Shown: one piece after another, positions 1-12,604 of the stretch
Position numbering within the stretch: position 1 is the first letter of the stretch
Layout: every line of letters begins with the position of its first letter
Assembly: GCF_032854445.1 (NCBI RefSeq)
Contig: NW_027018304.1
Span: 1-44,689, forward strand
Direction: 5' to 3'
DNA length: 44,689 nucleotides
From: Liolophura sinensis
Lineage: Eukaryota > Mollusca > Polyplacophora > Chitonida > Chitonidae
Position numbers and translations under genes: made by a program
Notes under the pieces: model-generated
Database searches by the model: none
The model's input: only the letters and a program-made list of their open reading frames with translations
What the model was told of the DNA's origin: nothing

Positions 1-3000
1 TTTGTCTTCGACTTAGAAGTAAGACAATTGCTGGATGAGTTAAATGGGCTTGGCCCAAAGATTTGACGTCTTCTGGGCTACCGAAGGGCACATAACTTAT
101 AATCAAAAGTTGACTATAATAATGACCAGTCGCGATATTACATAGTAAATGTAGCCGAATTGAATTAGCAAAAAGCCCAGACAAAAATCCAAAAGTGGAA
201 AAACTGTTCCAATGCTGCTGGTAAGAGGCTAATCGCCGTATTTTGTGACGAGAAATCGAATGGTGCAAACCGCGTTGCTCTCCGACCAATACTTTTGGCT
301 GTAGCGACAATTGAATGAGCATTATGTCAAAATCACGTGCCCAGCAACGGCTCTTACTCCATGGAAAACCAAGGAAATTTGCAATTTTTTAACAGCTGGA
401 GATGCCTGGCCCAATTGCGCATCTTTTGGCACCTTATTGATGTGGGTCAGTGTTTAATTGTACTTTTTACAGCAGACTGTATCAAGTACCTTGTGTTTTT
501 TATATACAAATGGTGTGGTTTTTCAACATGTAGATAAAGACATTGAGTTTGTCTTCGACTTAGAAGTAAGACAATTGCTGGATGAGTTAAATGGGCTTGG
601 CCCAAAGATTTGACGTCTTCTGGGCTACGAAGGGCACATAACTTATAATCAAGAGTTGAATATAGTAATGACCAGTCGCGATATTACATAGTAAATGTAG
701 CCGAATTAAATTAGCAAAAAGCCCAGGCAAAAAATCCAAAAGTGGAAAAACTGTTCCAATGATGCTGGTAAGAGGCTAATCCGACGTATTTTGTGACGAG
801 AAATCGAATGGTGCAAACCGCGTTGCTCTCCGACCAACACTTATGGCTGTAGCTACAATTGAATGAGCATTTATGTGAAAATCACGTGCCTAACAACGGC
901 TCTTACTCCATGGAAACCAAGGAAATTTGCAATTTTTCAACAGCTGGAGATGCCTGGCCCAATTGCGCATCTTTTGGCACCTTATTGATGTGGGTCAGTG
1001 TTTAATTGTACTTTTTACAGCAGACTGTATCAAGTACCTTGTGTTTTTTATATACAAATGGTGTGGTTTTTCAACATGTAGATAAAGACATTGAGTTTGT
1101 CTTCGACTTAGAAGTAAGACAATTGCTGGATGAGTTAAATGGGCTTGGCCCAAAGATTTGACGTCTTCTGGGCTACCGAAGGGCACATAACTTATAATCA
1201 AAAGTTGATTATAGTAATGACCAGTCGCGATATTACATAGTAAATGTAGCCGAATTGAATTAGCAAAAAGCCCAGGCAAAAATCCCAAAGTGGAAAAACT
1301 GTTCCAATGCTGCTGATAAGAGGCTAATCCGACGTATTTTGTGACGAGAAATCGAATGGTGCAAACCGCGTTGCTCTCCGACCAATACTTTTGGCTGTAG
1401 CGACAATTGAATGAGCATTTATGTGAAAATCACGTGACCAGCACGGCTCTTACTCCATGGAAACCAAGGAAATTTGCAATTTTTCAACAGCTGGAGATGC
1501 CTGGCCCAATTGCGCATCTTTTGGCACCTTATTGATGTGGGTCAGTGTTTAATTGTACTTTTTACAGCAGACTGTATCAAGTACCTTGTGTTTTTTATAT
1601 ACAAATGGTGTGGTTTTTCAACATGTAGATAAAGACATTGAGTTTGTCTTCGACTTAGAAGTAAGACAATTGCTGGATCAGTTAAATGGGCTTGGCCCAA
1701 AGATTTGACGTCTTCTGGGCTACCGAAGGGCACATAACTTATAATCAAAAGTTGATTATAGTAATGATCAGTAGCGATATTACATAGTAAATGTATCCGA
1801 ATTGAATTAGCAAAAAGCCCAGGCAAAAATCCAAAAGTGGAAAAACTGTTCCAATGCTGCTGATAAGAGGCTAATCCGACGTATTTTGTGACGAGAAATC
1901 GAATGGTGCAAACCGCGTTGCTCTCCGACCAATACTTTTGGCTGTAGCTACAATTGAATGAGCATTTATGTGAAAATCACGTGCCCAGCAACGGCTCTTA
2001 CTCCATGGAAACCAAGGAAATTTGCAATTTTTCAACAGCTGGAGATGCCTGCCCAATTGCGCATCTTTTGGCACCTTATTGATGTGGGTCAGTGTTTAAT
2101 TGTACTTTTTACAGCAGACTGTATCAAGTACCTTGTGTTTTTTATATACAAATGGTGTGGTTTTTCAACATGTAGATAAAGACATTGAGTTTGTCTTCGA
2201 CTTAGAAGTAAGACAATTGCTGGATGAGTTAAATGGGCTTGGCCCAAAGATTTGACGTCTTCTGGGCTACGAAGGGCACATAACTTATAATCAAAAGTTG
2301 ACTATAGTAATGACCAGTCGCGATATTACATAGTAAATGTAGCCGAATTGAATTAGCAAAAAGCCCAGGCAAAAATCCAAAAGTGGAAAAACTGTTCCAA
2401 TGCTGCTGGTAAGAGGCTAATCCGACGTATTTTGTGACGAGAAATCGAATGGTGCAAACCGCGTTGCTCTCCGACCATTACTTATGGCCGTAGCGACAAT
2501 TGAATGAGCATTTATGTGAAAATCACGTGCCTAACAACGGCTCTTACTCCATGGAAACCAAGGAAATTTGCAATTTTTCAACAGCTGGAGATGCCTGGCC
2601 CCAATTGCGCATCTTTTTGGCACCTTATTGATGTGGGTCAGTGTTTAATTGTACTTTTTACAGCAGACTGTATCAAGTACCTTGTGTTTTTTATATACAA
2701 ATGGTGTGGTTTTTCAACATGTAGATAAAGACATTGAGTTTGTCTTCGACTTAGAAATAAGACAATTGCTGGATGAGTTAAATGGGCTTGGCCCAAAGAT
2801 TTGACGTCTTCTGGGCTACCGAAGGGCACATAACTTATAATCAAAAGTTGATAATAGTAATGACCAGTCGGGATATTACATAGTAAATGTAGCCGAATTG
2901 AATTAGCAAAAACCCCAGGCAAAAATCCAAAAGTGGAAAAACTGTTCCAATGCTGCTGGTAAGAGGCTAATCCGACGTATTTTGTGACGAGAAATCGAAT

Positions 3001-6000
3001 GGTGCAAACCGCGTTGCTCTCCGACAACACTTATGGCTGTAGCTACAATTGAATGAGCATTTATGTGAAAATCACGTGCCTAACAAACGGCTCCTTACTC
3101 CATGGAAACCAAGGAAATTTGCAATTTTTTCAACAGCTGGAGATGCCTGGCCCAATTGCGCATCTTTTGCACCTTATTGATGTGGGTCAGTGTTTAATTG
3201 TACTTTTTACAGCAGACTGTATCAAGTACCTTTTTGTTTTTATATCCAAATGGTGTGGTTTTTCAACATGTAGATAAAGACATTGAGTTTGTCTTCGACT
3301 TAGAAGTAAGACAATTGCTGGATGAGTTAAATGGCTTGGCCCAAAGATTTGACGTCTTCTGGGCTACCGAAGGGCACATAACTTTATAATCAAAAGTTGA
3401 ATATAGTAATGACCAGTCGCAATATTACATAGTAAATGTAGCCGAATTGAATTAGCAAAAAGCCCAGGCAAAAATCCAAAAGTGGAAAAACTGTTCCAAT
3501 GCTTCTGGTAAGAGGCTAATCCGACGTATTTGTGACGAGAAATCGAATGGTGCAAACCGCGTTGCTCTCCGACCAACACTTATGCCTGTAGCTACAATTG
3601 AATGAGCATTTATGTGAAAATCACGTGCCTAACAACGGCTCTTACTCCATGGAAACCAAGGAAATTTGCAATTTTTCAACAGCTGGAGATGCCTGGCCCA
3701 TTGCCGCATCTTTTGGCACCTTATTGATGTGGGTCAGTGTTTAATTGTACTTTTTACAGCAGACTGTATCAAGTACCTTGTGTTTTTTATATACAAATGG
3801 TGTGTTTTTCAACATGTAGATAAAGACATTGAGTTTGTCTTCGACTTAGAAATCAGACAGTTGCTGGATGAGTTAAATGGGCTTGGGCCCAAAGATTTGA
3901 CGTCTTCTGGGCTACCGAAGGGCACATAACTTATAATCAAAAGTTGAATATAGTAATGACCAGTCGCGATATTACATAGTAAATGTAGCCGAATTGAATT
4001 AGCAAAAAGACCAGGCAAAAATCCAAAGTGGAAAAACTGTTCCAATGCTGCTGGTAAGAGGCTAATCCGACGCATTTTGTGACGAGAAATCGAATGGTGC
4101 AAACCGCGTGCTCTCCGACCAACACTTATGGTTGTAGCGACAATTGAATGAGCATTTATGTGAAAATCACGTGCCTAACAACGGCTCTTACTCCATGGAA
4201 ACCAAGGAAATTTGCAATTTTTCAACAGCTGGAGATGCCTGGCCCAATTGCGCATCTTTTGGCACCTTATTGATGTGGGTCAGTGTTTAATTGTACTTTT
4301 TACAGCAGACTGTATCAAGTACCTTGTGTTTTTTATATACAAATGGTGTGGTTTTTCAACATGTAGATAAAGACATTGAGTTTGTCTTCGACTTAGAAAT
4401 AAGACAATTGCTGGATGAGTTAAATGGGCTTGGCCCAAAGATTTGACGTCTTCTGGGCTACCGAAGGGCACATAACTTATAATCAAAAGTTGATAATAGT
4501 AATGACCAGTCGCGATATTACATAGTAAATGTAGCCGAATTGAATTAGCAAAAAGCCCAGGCAAAAATCCAAAAGTGGAAAAACTGTTCCAATGCTTCTG
4601 GTAAGAGGCTAATCCGACGTATTTTGTGACGAGAAATCGAATGGTGCAAACCGCGTTGCTCTCCGACCAACACTTATGCCTGTAGCTACAATTGAATGAG
4701 CATTTATGTGAAAATCACGTGCCTAACAACGGCTCTTACTCCATGGAAACCAAGGAAATTTGCAATTTTTCAACAGCTGGAGATGCCTGGCCCAATTGCG
4801 CATCTTTTGGCACCTTATTGATGTGGGTCAGTGTTTAATTGTACTTTTTACAGCAGACTGTATCAAGTACCTTGTGTTTTTTTATATACAAATGGTGTGG
4901 TTTTTCAACATGTAGATAAAGACATTGAGTTTGTCTTCGACTTAGAAATCAGACAGTTGCTGGATGAGTTAAATGGGCTTGGCCCAAAGATTTGACGTCT
5001 TCTGGGCTACCGAAGGGCACATAACTTATAATCAAAAGTTGAATATAGTAATGACCAGTCGCGATATTACATAGTAAATGTAGCCGAATTGAATTAGCAA
5101 AAAGACCAGGCAAAAATCCAAAAGTGGAAAAACTGTTCCAATGCTGCTGGTAAGAGGCTAATCCGACGCATTTTGTGACGAGAAATCGAATGGTGCAAAC
5201 CGCGTTGCTCTCCGACCAACACTTATGGTTGTAGCGACAATTGAATGAGCATTTATGTGAAAATCACGTGCCTAACAACGGCTCTTACTCCATGGAAACC
5301 AAGGAAATTTGCAATTTTTCAACAGCTGGAGATGCCTGGCCCAATTGCGCATCTTTTGGCACCTTATTGATGTGGGTCAGTGTTTAATTGTACTTTTTAC
5401 AGCAGACTGTATCAAGTACCTTGTGTTTTTTATATACAAATGGTGTGGTTTTTTCAACATGTAGATAAAGACATTGAGTTTGTCCTTCGACTTAGAAATA
5501 AGACAATTGCTGGATGAGTTAAATGGGCTTGGCCCAAAGATTTGACGTCTTCTGGGCTACCGAAGGGCACATAACTTATAATCAAAAGTTGATAATAGTA
5601 ATGACCAGTCGCGATATTACATAGTAAATGTAGCCGAATTGAATTAGCAAAAACCCCAGGCAAAAATCCAAAAGTGGAAAAACTGTTCCAATGCTGCTGG
5701 TAAGAGGCTAATCCGACGTATTTTGTGACGAGAAATCGAATGGTGCAAACCGCGTTGCTCTCCGACCAACACTTATGGCTGTAGCTACAATTGAATGAGC
5801 ATTTATGTGAAAATCACGTGCCTAACAACGGCTCTTACTCCATGGAAACCAAGGAAATTTGCAATTTTTCAACAGCTGGAGATGCCTGGCCCAATTGCGC
5901 ATCTTTTGGCACCTTATTGATGTGGGTCAGTGTTTAATTGTACTTTTTACAGCAGACTGTATCAAGTACCTTGTGTTTTTTATATACAAATGGTGTGGTT

Positions 6001-6027
6001 TTTCAACATGTAGATAAAAACATTGAG
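1..6027 (+). repeat. Left block, units 1-11, irregular lengths
   Basis: Unit lengths here are 547, 548, 547, 547, 549, 549, 546, 547, 549, 549 and 549, whereas most later units are exactly 548. The differences are single-base gains or losses, mostly in homopolymer runs, such as GGG to GG near 3333, AAAAATCC to AAAAAATCC near 730 and CCCC at 2600. Unit 4 (from 1643) carries the private set GATCAGTAGCG, GCTGATAAG and GTGCCCAGC that reappears in units 69 and 79, about 36 and 41 kb away. Whether the indels are real divergence or consensus error cannot be decided from the sequence. Confidence 0.85.
3422..5652 (+). repeat. Dimeric HOR, about 1096 bp, two copies
   Basis: Two monomer types alternate in units 7-11. 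One type has AAATCAGACAG, AGACCAGG, GACGCATT and TATGGTTGTAGCGAC (units 8 and 10). The other has GCTTCTGG and TATGCCTGTAGCTAC (units 7 and 9). Copies separated by 1093-1098 bp share these sites, while immediate neighbours do not. The match starts just after the CGCAATATT difference in unit 7 and stops at AACCCCAGG in unit 11. The spacing is uneven because of single-base indels. Related dimers appear at about 7672-8767, 23019-24661 and 29046-31237. Confidence 0.8.
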
Positions 6028-9000
6028 TTTGTCTCCGACTTAGAAGTAAGACAATTGCTGGATGAGTTAAATGGGCTTGGCCCAAAGATTTGACGTCTTC
6101 TGGGCTACCGAAGGGCACATAACTTATAATCAAAAGTTGACTATAGTAATGACCAGTCGCGATATTACATAGTAAATGTAGCCGAATTTAATTAGCAAAA
6201 AGCCCAGGCAAAAATCCAAAAGTGGAAAAACTGTTCCAATGCTGCTGGTAAGAGGCTAATCCGCCGTATTTTGTGACGAGAAATCGAATGGTGCAAACCG
6301 CGTTGCTCTCTGACCAATACTTTTGGCTGTAGCGACAATTGAATGAGCATTTATGTGAAAATCACGTGCCCAGCAACGGCTCTTACTCCATGGAAACCAA
6401 GGAAATTTGCAATTTTTCAACAGCTGGAGATGCCTGGCCCAATTGCGCATCTTTTGGCACCTTATTGATGTGGGTCAGTGTTTAATTGTACTTTTTACAG
6501 CAGACTGTATCAAGTACCTTGTGTTTTTTATATACAAATGGTGTGGTTTTTCAACATGTAGATAAAGACATTGAGTTTGTCTTCGACTTAGAAGTAAGAC
6601 AATTGCAGGATGAGTTAAATGGGCTTGGCCCAAAGATTTGACGTCTTCTGGGCTACCGAAGGGCACATAACTTATAATCAAAAGTTGAATATAGTAATGA
6701 CCAGTCGCGATATTACATAGTAAATGTAGCCGAATTGAATTAGCAAAAAGCCCAGGCAAAAATCCAAAAGTGGAAAAACTGTTCCAATGCTGCTGGTAAG
6801 AGGCTAATCCGACGTATTTTGTGACGAGAAATCGAATGGTGCAAACCGCGTTTCTCTCCGACCAACACTTATGGCTGTAGCTACAATTGAATGAGCATTT
6901 ATGTGAAAATCACGTGCCTAACAACGGCTCTTACTCCATGGAAACCAAGGAAATTTGCAATTTTTCAACAGCTGGAGATGCCTGGCCCAATTGCGCATCT
7001 TTTGGCACCTTATTGATGTGGGTCAGTGTTTAATTGTACTTTTTACAGCAGACTGTATCAAGTACCTTGTGTTTTTTATATACAAATGGTGTGGTTTTTC
7101 AACATGTAGATAAAGACATTGAGTTTGTCTCCGACTTAGAAGTAAGACAATTGCTGGATGAGTTAAATGGGCTTGGCCCAAAGATTTGACGTCTTCTGGG
7201 CTACCGAAGGGCACATAATTTATAATCAAAAGTTGAATATAGTAATGACCAGTCGCGATAATACATAGTAAATGTAGCCGAATTTAATTAGCAAAAAGCC
7301 CAGGCAAAAATCCCAAAGTGGAAAAACTGTTCCAATGCTGCTGGTAAGAGGCTAATCCGACGTATTTTGTGACGAGAAATCGAATGGTGCAAACCGCGTT
7401 GCTCTCCGACCAATACTTTTGGCTGTAGCGACAATTGAATGAGCATTTATGTGAAAATCACGTGCCTAACAATGGCTCTTACTCCATGGAAACCAAGGAA
7501 ATTTGCAATTTTTCAACAGCTGGAGATGCCTGGCCCAATTGCACATCTTTTTGCACCTTATTGATGTGGGTCAGTGTTTAATTGTACTTTTTACAGCAGA
7601 CTGTATCAAGTACCTTTTTGTTTTTATATCCAAATGGTGTGGTTTTTCAACATGTAGATAAAGACATTGAGTTTGTCTTCGACTTAGAAGTAAGACAATT
7701 GCTGGATGAGTTAAATGGGCTTGGCCCAAAGATTTGACGTCTTCTGGGCTACCGAAGGGCACATAACTTATAATCAAAAGTTGAATATAGTAATGACCAG
7801 TCGCAATATTACATAGTAAATGTAGCCGAATTGAATTAGCAAAACGCCCAGGCAAAAATCCAAAAGTGGAAAAACTGTTCCAATGCTTCTGGTAAGAGGC
7901 TAATCCGACGTATTTTGTGACGAGAAATCGAATGGTGCAAACCGCGTTGCTCTCCGACCAACACTTATGCCTGTAGCTACAATTGAATGAGCATTTATGT
8001 GAAAATCACGTGCCTAACAACGGCTCTTACTCCATGGAAACCAAGGAAATTTGCAATTTTTCAACAGCTGGAGATGCCTGGCCCAATTGCGCATCTTTTG
8101 GCACCTTATTGATGTGGGTCAGTGTTTAATTGTACTTTTTACAGCAGACTGTATCAAGTACCTTGTGTTTTTTATATACAAATGGTGTGGTTTTTCAACA
8201 TGTAGATAAAGACATTGAGTTTGTCTTCGACTTAGAAATCAGACAGTTGCTGGATGAGTTAAATGGGCTTGGCCCAAAGATTTGACGTCTTCTGGGCTAC
8301 CGAAGGGCACATAACTTATAATCAAAAGTTGAATATAGTAATGACCAGTCGCGATATTACATAGTAAATGTAGCCGAATTGAATTAGCAAAAAGACCAGG
8401 CAAAAATCCAAAAGTGGAAAAACTGTTCCAATGCTGCTGGTAAGAGGCTAATCCGACGCATTTTGTGACGAGAAATCGAATGGTGCAAACCGCGTTGCTC
8501 TCCGACCAACACTTATGGTTGTAGCGACAATTGAATGAGCATTTATGTGAAAATCACGTGCCTAACAACGGCTCTTACTCCATGGAAACCAAGGAAATTT
8601 GCAATTTTTCAACAGCTGGAGATGCCTGGCCCAATTGCGCATCTTTTGGCACCTTATTGATGTGGGTCAGTGTTTAATTGTACTTTTTACAGCAGACTGT
8701 ATCAAGTACCTTGTGTTTTTTATATACAAATGGTGTGGTTTTTCAACATGTAGATAAAGACATTGAGTTTGTCTTCGACTTAGAAGTAAGACAATTGCTG
8801 GATGAGTTAAATGGGCTTGGCCCAAAGATTTGACGTCTTCTGGGCTACCGAAGGGCACATAACTTATAATCAAAAGTTGACTATAGTAATGACCAGTCGC
8901 GATATTACATAGTAAATGTAGCCGATTTTAATTAGCAAAAAGCCCAGGCAAAAATCCAAAAGTGGAAAAAACTGTTCCAATGCTGCTGGTAAGAGGCTAA

Positions 9001-10719
9001 TCCGCCGTATTTTGTGACGAGAAATCGAATGGTGCAAACCGCGTTGCTCTCCAACCAATACTTTTGGCTGTAGCGACAATTGAATGAGCATTTATGTGAA
9101 AATCACGTGCCCAGCAACGGCTCTTACTCCATGGAAACCAAGGAAATTTGCAATTTTTCAACAGCTGGAGATGCCTGGCCCAATTGCGCATCTTTTGGCA
9201 CCTTATTGATGTGGGTCAGTGTTTAATTGTACTTTTTACAGCAGACTGTATCAAGTACCTTGTGTTTTTTATATACAAATGGTGTGGTTTTTCAACATGT
9301 AGATAAAGACATTGAGTTTGTCTTCGACTTAGAAGTAAGACAATTGCAGGATCAGTTAAATGGGCTTGGCCCAAAGATTTGACGTCTTCTGGGCTACCGA
9401 AGGGCACATAACTTATAATCAAAAGTTGAATATAGTAATGACCAGTCGCGATATTACATAGTAAATGTAGCCGAATTGAATTAGCAAAAAGCCCAGGCAA
9501 AAATCCAAAAGTGGAAAAACTGTTCCAATGCTGCTGGTAAGAGGCTAATCCGACGTATTTTGTGACGAGAAATCGAATGGTGCAAACCGCGTTGCTCTCC
9601 GACCAACACTTATGGCTGTAGCTACAATTGAATGAGCATTTATGTGAAAATCACGTGCCTAACAACGGCTCTTACTCCATGGAAACCAAGGAAATTTGCA
9701 ATTTTTCAATAGCTGGAGATGCCTGGCCCAATTGCGCATCTTTTGGCACCTTATTGATGTGGGTCAGTGTTTAATTGTACTTTTTACAGCAGACTGTATC
9801 AAGTACCTTGTGTTTTTTATATACAAATGGTGTGGTTTTTCAACATGTAGATAAAGACATTGAGTTTGTCTTCGACTTAGAAATAAGACAATTGCTGGAT
9901 GAGTTAAATGGGCTTGGCCCAAAGATTTGACGTCTTCTGGGCTACCGAAGGGCACATAACTTATAATCAAAAGTTGACTATAGTAATGACCAGTCGCGAT
10001 ATTACATAGTAAATGTAGCCGAATTGAATTAGCAAAAAGCCCAGGCAAAAATCCAAAAGTGGAAAAACTGTTCCAATGCTGCTGGTAAGAGGCTAATCCG
10101 ACGTATTTTGTGACGAGAAATCGAATGGTGCAAACCGCGTTGCTCTCCGACCAACACTTATGGCTGTAGCTACAATTGAATGAGCATTTATGTGAAAATC
10201 ACGTGCCTAACAACGGCTCTTACTCCATGGAAACCAAGGAAATTTGCAATTTTTCAACAGCTGGAGATGCCTGGCCCAATTGCGCATCTTTTGGCACCTT
10301 ATTGATGTGGGTCAGTGTTTAATTGTACTTTTTACAGCAGACTGTATCAAGTACCTTGTGTTTTTTATATACAAATGGTGTGGTTTTTCAACATGTAGAT
10401 AAAGACATTGAGTTTGTCTCCGACTTAGAAGTAAGACAATTGCTGGATGAGTTAAATGGGCTTGGCCCAAAGATTTGACGTCTTCTGGGCTACCGAAGGG
10501 CACATAACTTATAATCAAAAGTTGACTATAGTAATGACCAGTCGCGATATTACATAGTAAATGTAGCCGAATTTAATTAGCAAAAAGCCCAGGCAAAAAT
10601 CCAAAAGTGGAAAAACTGTTCCAATGCTGCTGGTAAGAGGCTAATCCGACGTATTTTGTGACGAGAAATCGAATGGTGCAAACCGCGTTGCTCTCTGACC
10701 AATACTTTTGGCTGTAGCG

Positions 10720-11851
10720 ACAATTGAATGAGCATTTATGTGAAAATCACGTGCCCAGCAACGGCTCTTACTCCATGGAAACCAAGGAAATTTGCAATTT
10801 TTCAACAGCTGGAGATGCCTGGCCCAATTGCGCATCTTTTGGCACCTTATTGATGTGGGTCAGTGTTTAATTGTACTTTTTACAGCAGACTGTATCAAGT
10901 ACCTTGTGTTTTTTATATACAAATGGTGTGGTTTTTCAACATGTAGATAAAGGCATTGAGTTTGTCTTCGACTTAGAAGTAAGACAATTGCAGGATGAGT
11001 TAAATGGGCTTGGCCCAAAGATTTGACGTCTTCTGGGCTACCGAAGGGCACATAACTTATAATCAAAAGTTGAATATAGTAATGACCAGTCGCGATATTA
11101 CATAGTAAATGTAGCCGAATTGAATTAGCAAAAAGCCCAGGCAAAAATCCAAAAGTGGAAAAACTGTTCCAATGCTGCTGGTAAGAGGCTAATCCGACGT
11201 ATTTTGTGACGAGAAATCGAATGGTGCAAACCGCGTTGCTCTCCGACCAACACTTATGGCTGTAGCTACAATTGAATGAGCATTTATGTGAAAATCACGT
11301 GCCCAGCAACGGCTCTTACTCCATGGAAACCAAGGAAATTTGCAATTTTTCAACAGCTGGAGATGCCTGGCCCAATTGCGCATCTTTTGGCACCTTATTG
11401 ATGTGGGTCAGTGTTTAATTGTACTTTTTACAGCAGACTGTATCAAGTACCTTGTGTTTTTTATATACAAATGGTGTGGTTTTTCAACATGTAGATAAAG
11501 GCATTGAGTTTGTCTTCGACTTAGAAGTAAGACAATTGCAGGATGAGTTAAATGGGCTTGGCCCAAAGATTTGACGTCTTCTGGGCTACCGAAGGGCACA
11601 TAACTTATAATCAAAAGTTGAATATAGTAATGACCAGTCGCGATATTACATAGTAAATGTAGCCGAATTGAATTAGCAAAAAGCCCAGGCAAAAATCCAA
11701 AAGTGGAAAAACTGTTCCAATGCTGCTGGTAAGAGGCTAATCCGACGTATTTTGTGACGAGAAATCGAATGGTGCAAACCGCGTTGCTCTCCGACCAACA
11801 CTTATGGCTGTAGCTACAATTGAATGAGCATTTATGTGAAAATCACGTGCC
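10720..11851 (+). repeat. Recent single-monomer tandem duplication
   Basis: Units 21 and 22 share the private change AAAGGCATTGAG (elsewhere AAAGACATTGAG) together with TTGCAGGATGAG. At an offset of 548 the sequence matches, with no difference I can see, from just after the GCGAC/GCTAC site in unit 20 to the CCCAGC/CCTAAC site in unit 22. This is the signature of a one-monomer slip or unequal exchange recent enough that no new differences are visible. Confidence 0.8.
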
Positions 11852-12056
11852 TAACAACGGCTCTTACTCCATGGAAACCAAGGAAATTTGCAATTTTTCA
11901 ACAGCTGGAGATGCCTGGCCCAATTGCGCATCTTTTGGCACCTTATTGATGTGGGTCAGTGTTTAATTGTACTTTTTACAGCAGACTGTATCAAGTACCT
12001 TGTGTTTTTTATATACAAATGGTGTGGTTTTTCAACATGTAGATAAAGACATTGAG

Positions 12057-12604
12057 TTTGTCTTCGACTTAGAAGTAAGACAATTGCTGGATGAGTTAAA
12101 TGGGCTTGGCCCAAAGATTTGACGTCTTCTGGGCTACCGAAGGGCACATAACTTATAATCAAAAGTTGAATATAGTAATGACCAGTCGCGATATTACATA
12201 GTAAATGTAGCCGAATTGAATTAGCAAAAAGCCCAGGCAAAAATCCAAAAGTGGAAAAACTGTTCCAATGCTGCTGGTAAGAGGCTAATCCGACGTATTT
12301 TGTGACGAGAAATCGAATGGTGCAAACCGCGTTGCTCTCCGACCAACACTTATGGCTGTAGCTACAATTGAATGAGCATTTATGTGAAAATCACGTGCCT
12401 AACAACGGCTCTTACTCCATGGAAACCAAGGAAATTTGCAATTTTTCAACAGCTGGAGATGCCTGGCCCAATTGCGCATCTTTTGGCACCTTATTGATGT
12501 GGGTCAGTGTTTAATTGTACTTTTTACAGCAGACTGTATCAAGTACCTTGTGTTTTTTATATACAAATGGTGTGGTTTTTTAACATGTAGATAAAGACAT
12601 TGAG
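12057..12604 (+). repeat. Reference monomer (unit 23) with internal landmarks
   Basis: This is a clean 548-bp copy with no private indel, usable as a stand-in for the consensus. Landmarks by offset: GACGTC at 65-70, TCGCGA at 130-135, CACGTG at 336-341, CCATGG at 361-366 and CAGCTG at 394-399. An AT-rich stretch ending in TTTTTTATATAC lies about 50 bp before the next copy. Main variable sites, in order: GAAGT/GAAAT/GAAAA near offset 17; AATATAG/ATTATAG/ACTATAG/ATAATAG near 112; CGCGAT/CGCAAT near 131; GTAAAT/GGAAAT near 146; GAATTGAATTAG/GAATTTAATTAG near 158; CCCAGG/ACCAGG/CCCATG near 176; GCTGCTGG/GCTTCTGG/GCTACTGG near 216; ACTTATGGCTGTAGCTAC/ACTTTTGGCTGTAGCGAC near 290; CCTAAC/CCCAGC/ACCAGC after CACGTG; and CCTTGTG/CCTTTTTG/CCTTGTTG near 490. 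I see no internal sub-repeat that would make the monomer an obvious older dimer. Confidence 0.9.

Noticed and set aside
12001-12020. TATA box (TTTTTTATATAC) as a satellite promoter
   Set aside because: The stretch occurs in most copies, but its flanks vary (CCTTTTTGTTTTTATATCC in many units) and no initiator or linked transcript evidence is visible. AT-rich runs are common in this monomer.
12247-12275. Heat-shock or hormone response element at GGAAAAACTGTTCC
   Set aside because: The GAA and TTC blocks are not in the five-base phase of a heat-shock element, and the half-site spacing is wrong for a steroid receptor element.
12270-12330. Pol III A-box/B-box pair suggesting a tRNA-derived SINE origin
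   Set aside because: CTGGTAAGAGGC is A-box-like but one base short, and AAATCGAATGG keeps only the TCGAAT core of a B-box. Spacing is plausible but the match is too weak, and no tRNA fold or A-rich tail is seen.
12080-12380. Monomer as an ancient dimer of about 274 bp (GACAATTGCTGGATGAG and GACAATTGAATGAG lie about 280 bp apart)
   Set aside because: Only this short stretch resembles its partner. Flanking sequence in the two halves does not align, so chance is more likely.
12233-12466. Inverted repeat CCAGGCA / TGCCTGG within each unit
   Set aside because: Only seven bases, about 227 bp apart, too short and too distant to suggest terminal repeats of a transposon or a stable hairpin.
12057-12604. 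CENP-B box or known centromere motif
   Set aside because: The nearest stretch is TTCGACTTAGAAGT, which lacks the CGGG half of the box. No other match was seen on either strand. Centromere function cannot be claimed from this sequence.
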